Below, piece after piece: positions 49,033-49,737 of a stretch of DNA of 49,737 nt (positions are counted from its first letter, which is position 1; every line of letters starts with the position of its first letter). Below the pieces are notes generated by a model, which had not been told where the DNA came from, made no database searches, and saw nothing but the letters and a program-made list of their open reading frames with translations. Position numbers and translations under genes: made by a program. The stretch comes from a bacterium (GTDB lineage: Bacteria; Verrucomicrobiota; Kiritimatiellia; CAIVKH01): positions 1-49,737 of the forward strand of contig JAUIHQ010000004.1 of NCBI GenBank assembly GCA_030432155.1, written 5' to 3'.

Positions 49033-49737
49033 TTACTCCACGGTTACGCTTTTGGCAAGGTTGCGGGGTTTGTCGATGTCGGTTCCGCGGGCCTGCGCGG
49101 CGTAATAGGCGAGAAGCTGAAGGGCGACGACGTTGACCATGGGGGTGTATTCATCCCTCGCATCGGGCACGAACATGATGTCTTCCGCGAATCCCGGCAC
49201 GATCGTGTCTCCCTCGGTGGCGACGGCAATGATACGGCCGTGCCGGGCATCGACCTCGCGCATATTGGAAATCATTTTCTCGTACACCTCATCCCGGGTC
49301 CTGGTGCAGATGCAGATGACCGGGAGGTACTCATTGATCAGCGCGATCGGCCCGTGCTTCATCTCTCCCGCGGCATAGCCCTCGGCATGCTGATACGAGA
49401 TCTCCTTGTTCTTCAGCGCGCCTTCAAGCGCGGTCGGGTAATTGAACTTGCGGCCAAGGTAGAGCGAGCTGGCGCCGTCATGATGTTTGTCGGCAATGGC
49501 CTGAATGGCCTCTTTGGATTTCACCACGTAGTGAATGGCATCGGGAATCCCGTGCAGGGCATCCAGCAATTCCGTCTCCTGGCTTTCCGACAAATCATTC
49601 CGGGCTCGTGCGATGGCGATGGAAAGCAGGGCAAACGCCATTTGCTGCGCGGTATGCTCGTAGTCACCGTAGGTGCGCGGCTCCTCGCCCTCCGGAACAG
49701 GTGGCCCCACGATGGGCACATCGGCCAACTCATCGGG
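49033..49737 (-). CDS. glmS: Glutamine-fructose-6-phosphate aminotransferase, C-terminal part (gene continues beyond the window)
   Basis: The visible 235 residues form the second SIS (sugar isomerase) domain of GlmS, which makes glucosamine-6-phosphate for peptidoglycan and surface glycans. Signatures are SLYLGRKFNYPTALEGALK, KEISYQHAEGYAAGEMKHGP and the C-terminal tail DIDKPRNLAKSVTVE, which closes the active site. The frame is open to the right edge, so the N-terminal glutaminase domain and first SIS domain lie outside. The gene ends 197 bases upstream of the murA start on the same strand, with the heptamer array between. Both feed amino-sugar synthesis. Confidence 0.95.
   Translation of the reverse strand, partial: PDELADVPIVGPPVPEGEEPRTYGDYEHTAQQMAFALLSIAIARARNDLSESQETELLDALHGIPDAIHYVVKSKEAIQAIADKHHDGASSLYLGRKFNYPTALEGALKNKEISYQHAEGYAAGEMKHGPIALINEYLPVICICTRTRDEVYEKMISNMREVDARHGRIIAVATEGDTIVPGFAEDIMFVPDARDEYTPMVNVVALQLLAYYAAQARGTDIDKPRNLAKSVTVE

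Overview
The window is a GC-rich (roughly 60% by eye) chromosomal stretch of a Gram-negative bacterium with an outer membrane (porins, a beta-barrel protein, lipoproteins, an O-antigen-type glycan locus) and peptidoglycan synthesis. A thioredoxin fused to an SHD1 domain, a secreted beta-helix protein with a C-terminal domain of a kind common in Verrucomicrobiota and Kiritimatiellota, and many small intergenic repeats suggest the PVC superphylum. That placement is inference; there is no rRNA here to confirm it. I see no tRNA, rRNA, CRISPR array, prophage or intact transposase.

Layout. 3-1872: end of an ECF nickel/cobalt importer (NikL-like, CbiQ, CbiO). 1909-6761 (minus): a fumarate operon in which a fumarase/aspartase-family lyase precedes succinate dehydrogenase/fumarate reductase sdhC-A-B. 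6839-9862: a DUF3820 protein, an M48 lipoprotein peptidase, a DUF3431 protein, a GmhB-like phosphatase and a GbsR-type regulator with a palindromic operator. 9863-10740: 8-mer and 7-mer tandem repeats and a MazE/MazF-like toxin-antitoxin pair. 10883-25771: a glycan assembly and export locus (DegT aminotransferase, inserted HicAB pair, DUF362 protein, 1459-residue secreted triple beta-helix protein, Wzx-like flippase, methyltransferase, alpha/alpha-toroid-like protein, GT2, O-antigen ligase/polymerase, GT4). 25737-30095: RsgA, a beta-barrel protein, a small membrane protein, thioredoxin-SHD1 and a BioC-like methyltransferase. 30050-32287 (minus): porin, covalent-FMN protein and four-helix cytochrome b-like protein. 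32288-32796: degenerate repeats. 32797-37650: thioesterase, UbiA prenyltransferase, a lone GcvT, a 220-bp foldback element, an exported protein and a TlpA-like thioredoxin. 37736-43679: fusA and dnaE, divergent. 43723-46966: glycosyltransferase, DJ-1 family protein, ketopantoate reductase family protein and SGNH lipoprotein. 46967-47555: direct repeats around a long palindrome. 47556-end (minus): MurA with Asp in place of the usual catalytic Cys, and the C-terminal part of GlmS.

How the parts fit. The lyase and SDH/FRD act around fumarate, either in the TCA cycle or in anaerobic fumarate reduction. The porin/FMN/cytochrome b genes look like a small extracytoplasmic electron-transfer unit. GlmS and MurA both supply amino-sugar precursors for the wall. 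The 10.9-25.8 kb locus probably builds, flips, polymerises or ligates and decorates a surface glycan. Its least familiar members are the toroid protein, the DUF362 protein and the beta-helix protein.

The most notable non-coding signals are five genes with a -10 hexamer exactly 6 nt before the start codon (predicted leaderless mRNAs), a CTAG-bounded foldback element that supplies the stop codon of its neighbour, a second long foldback element between 82-bp direct repeats, and 7-mer/8-mer repeat families at several intergenic sites.
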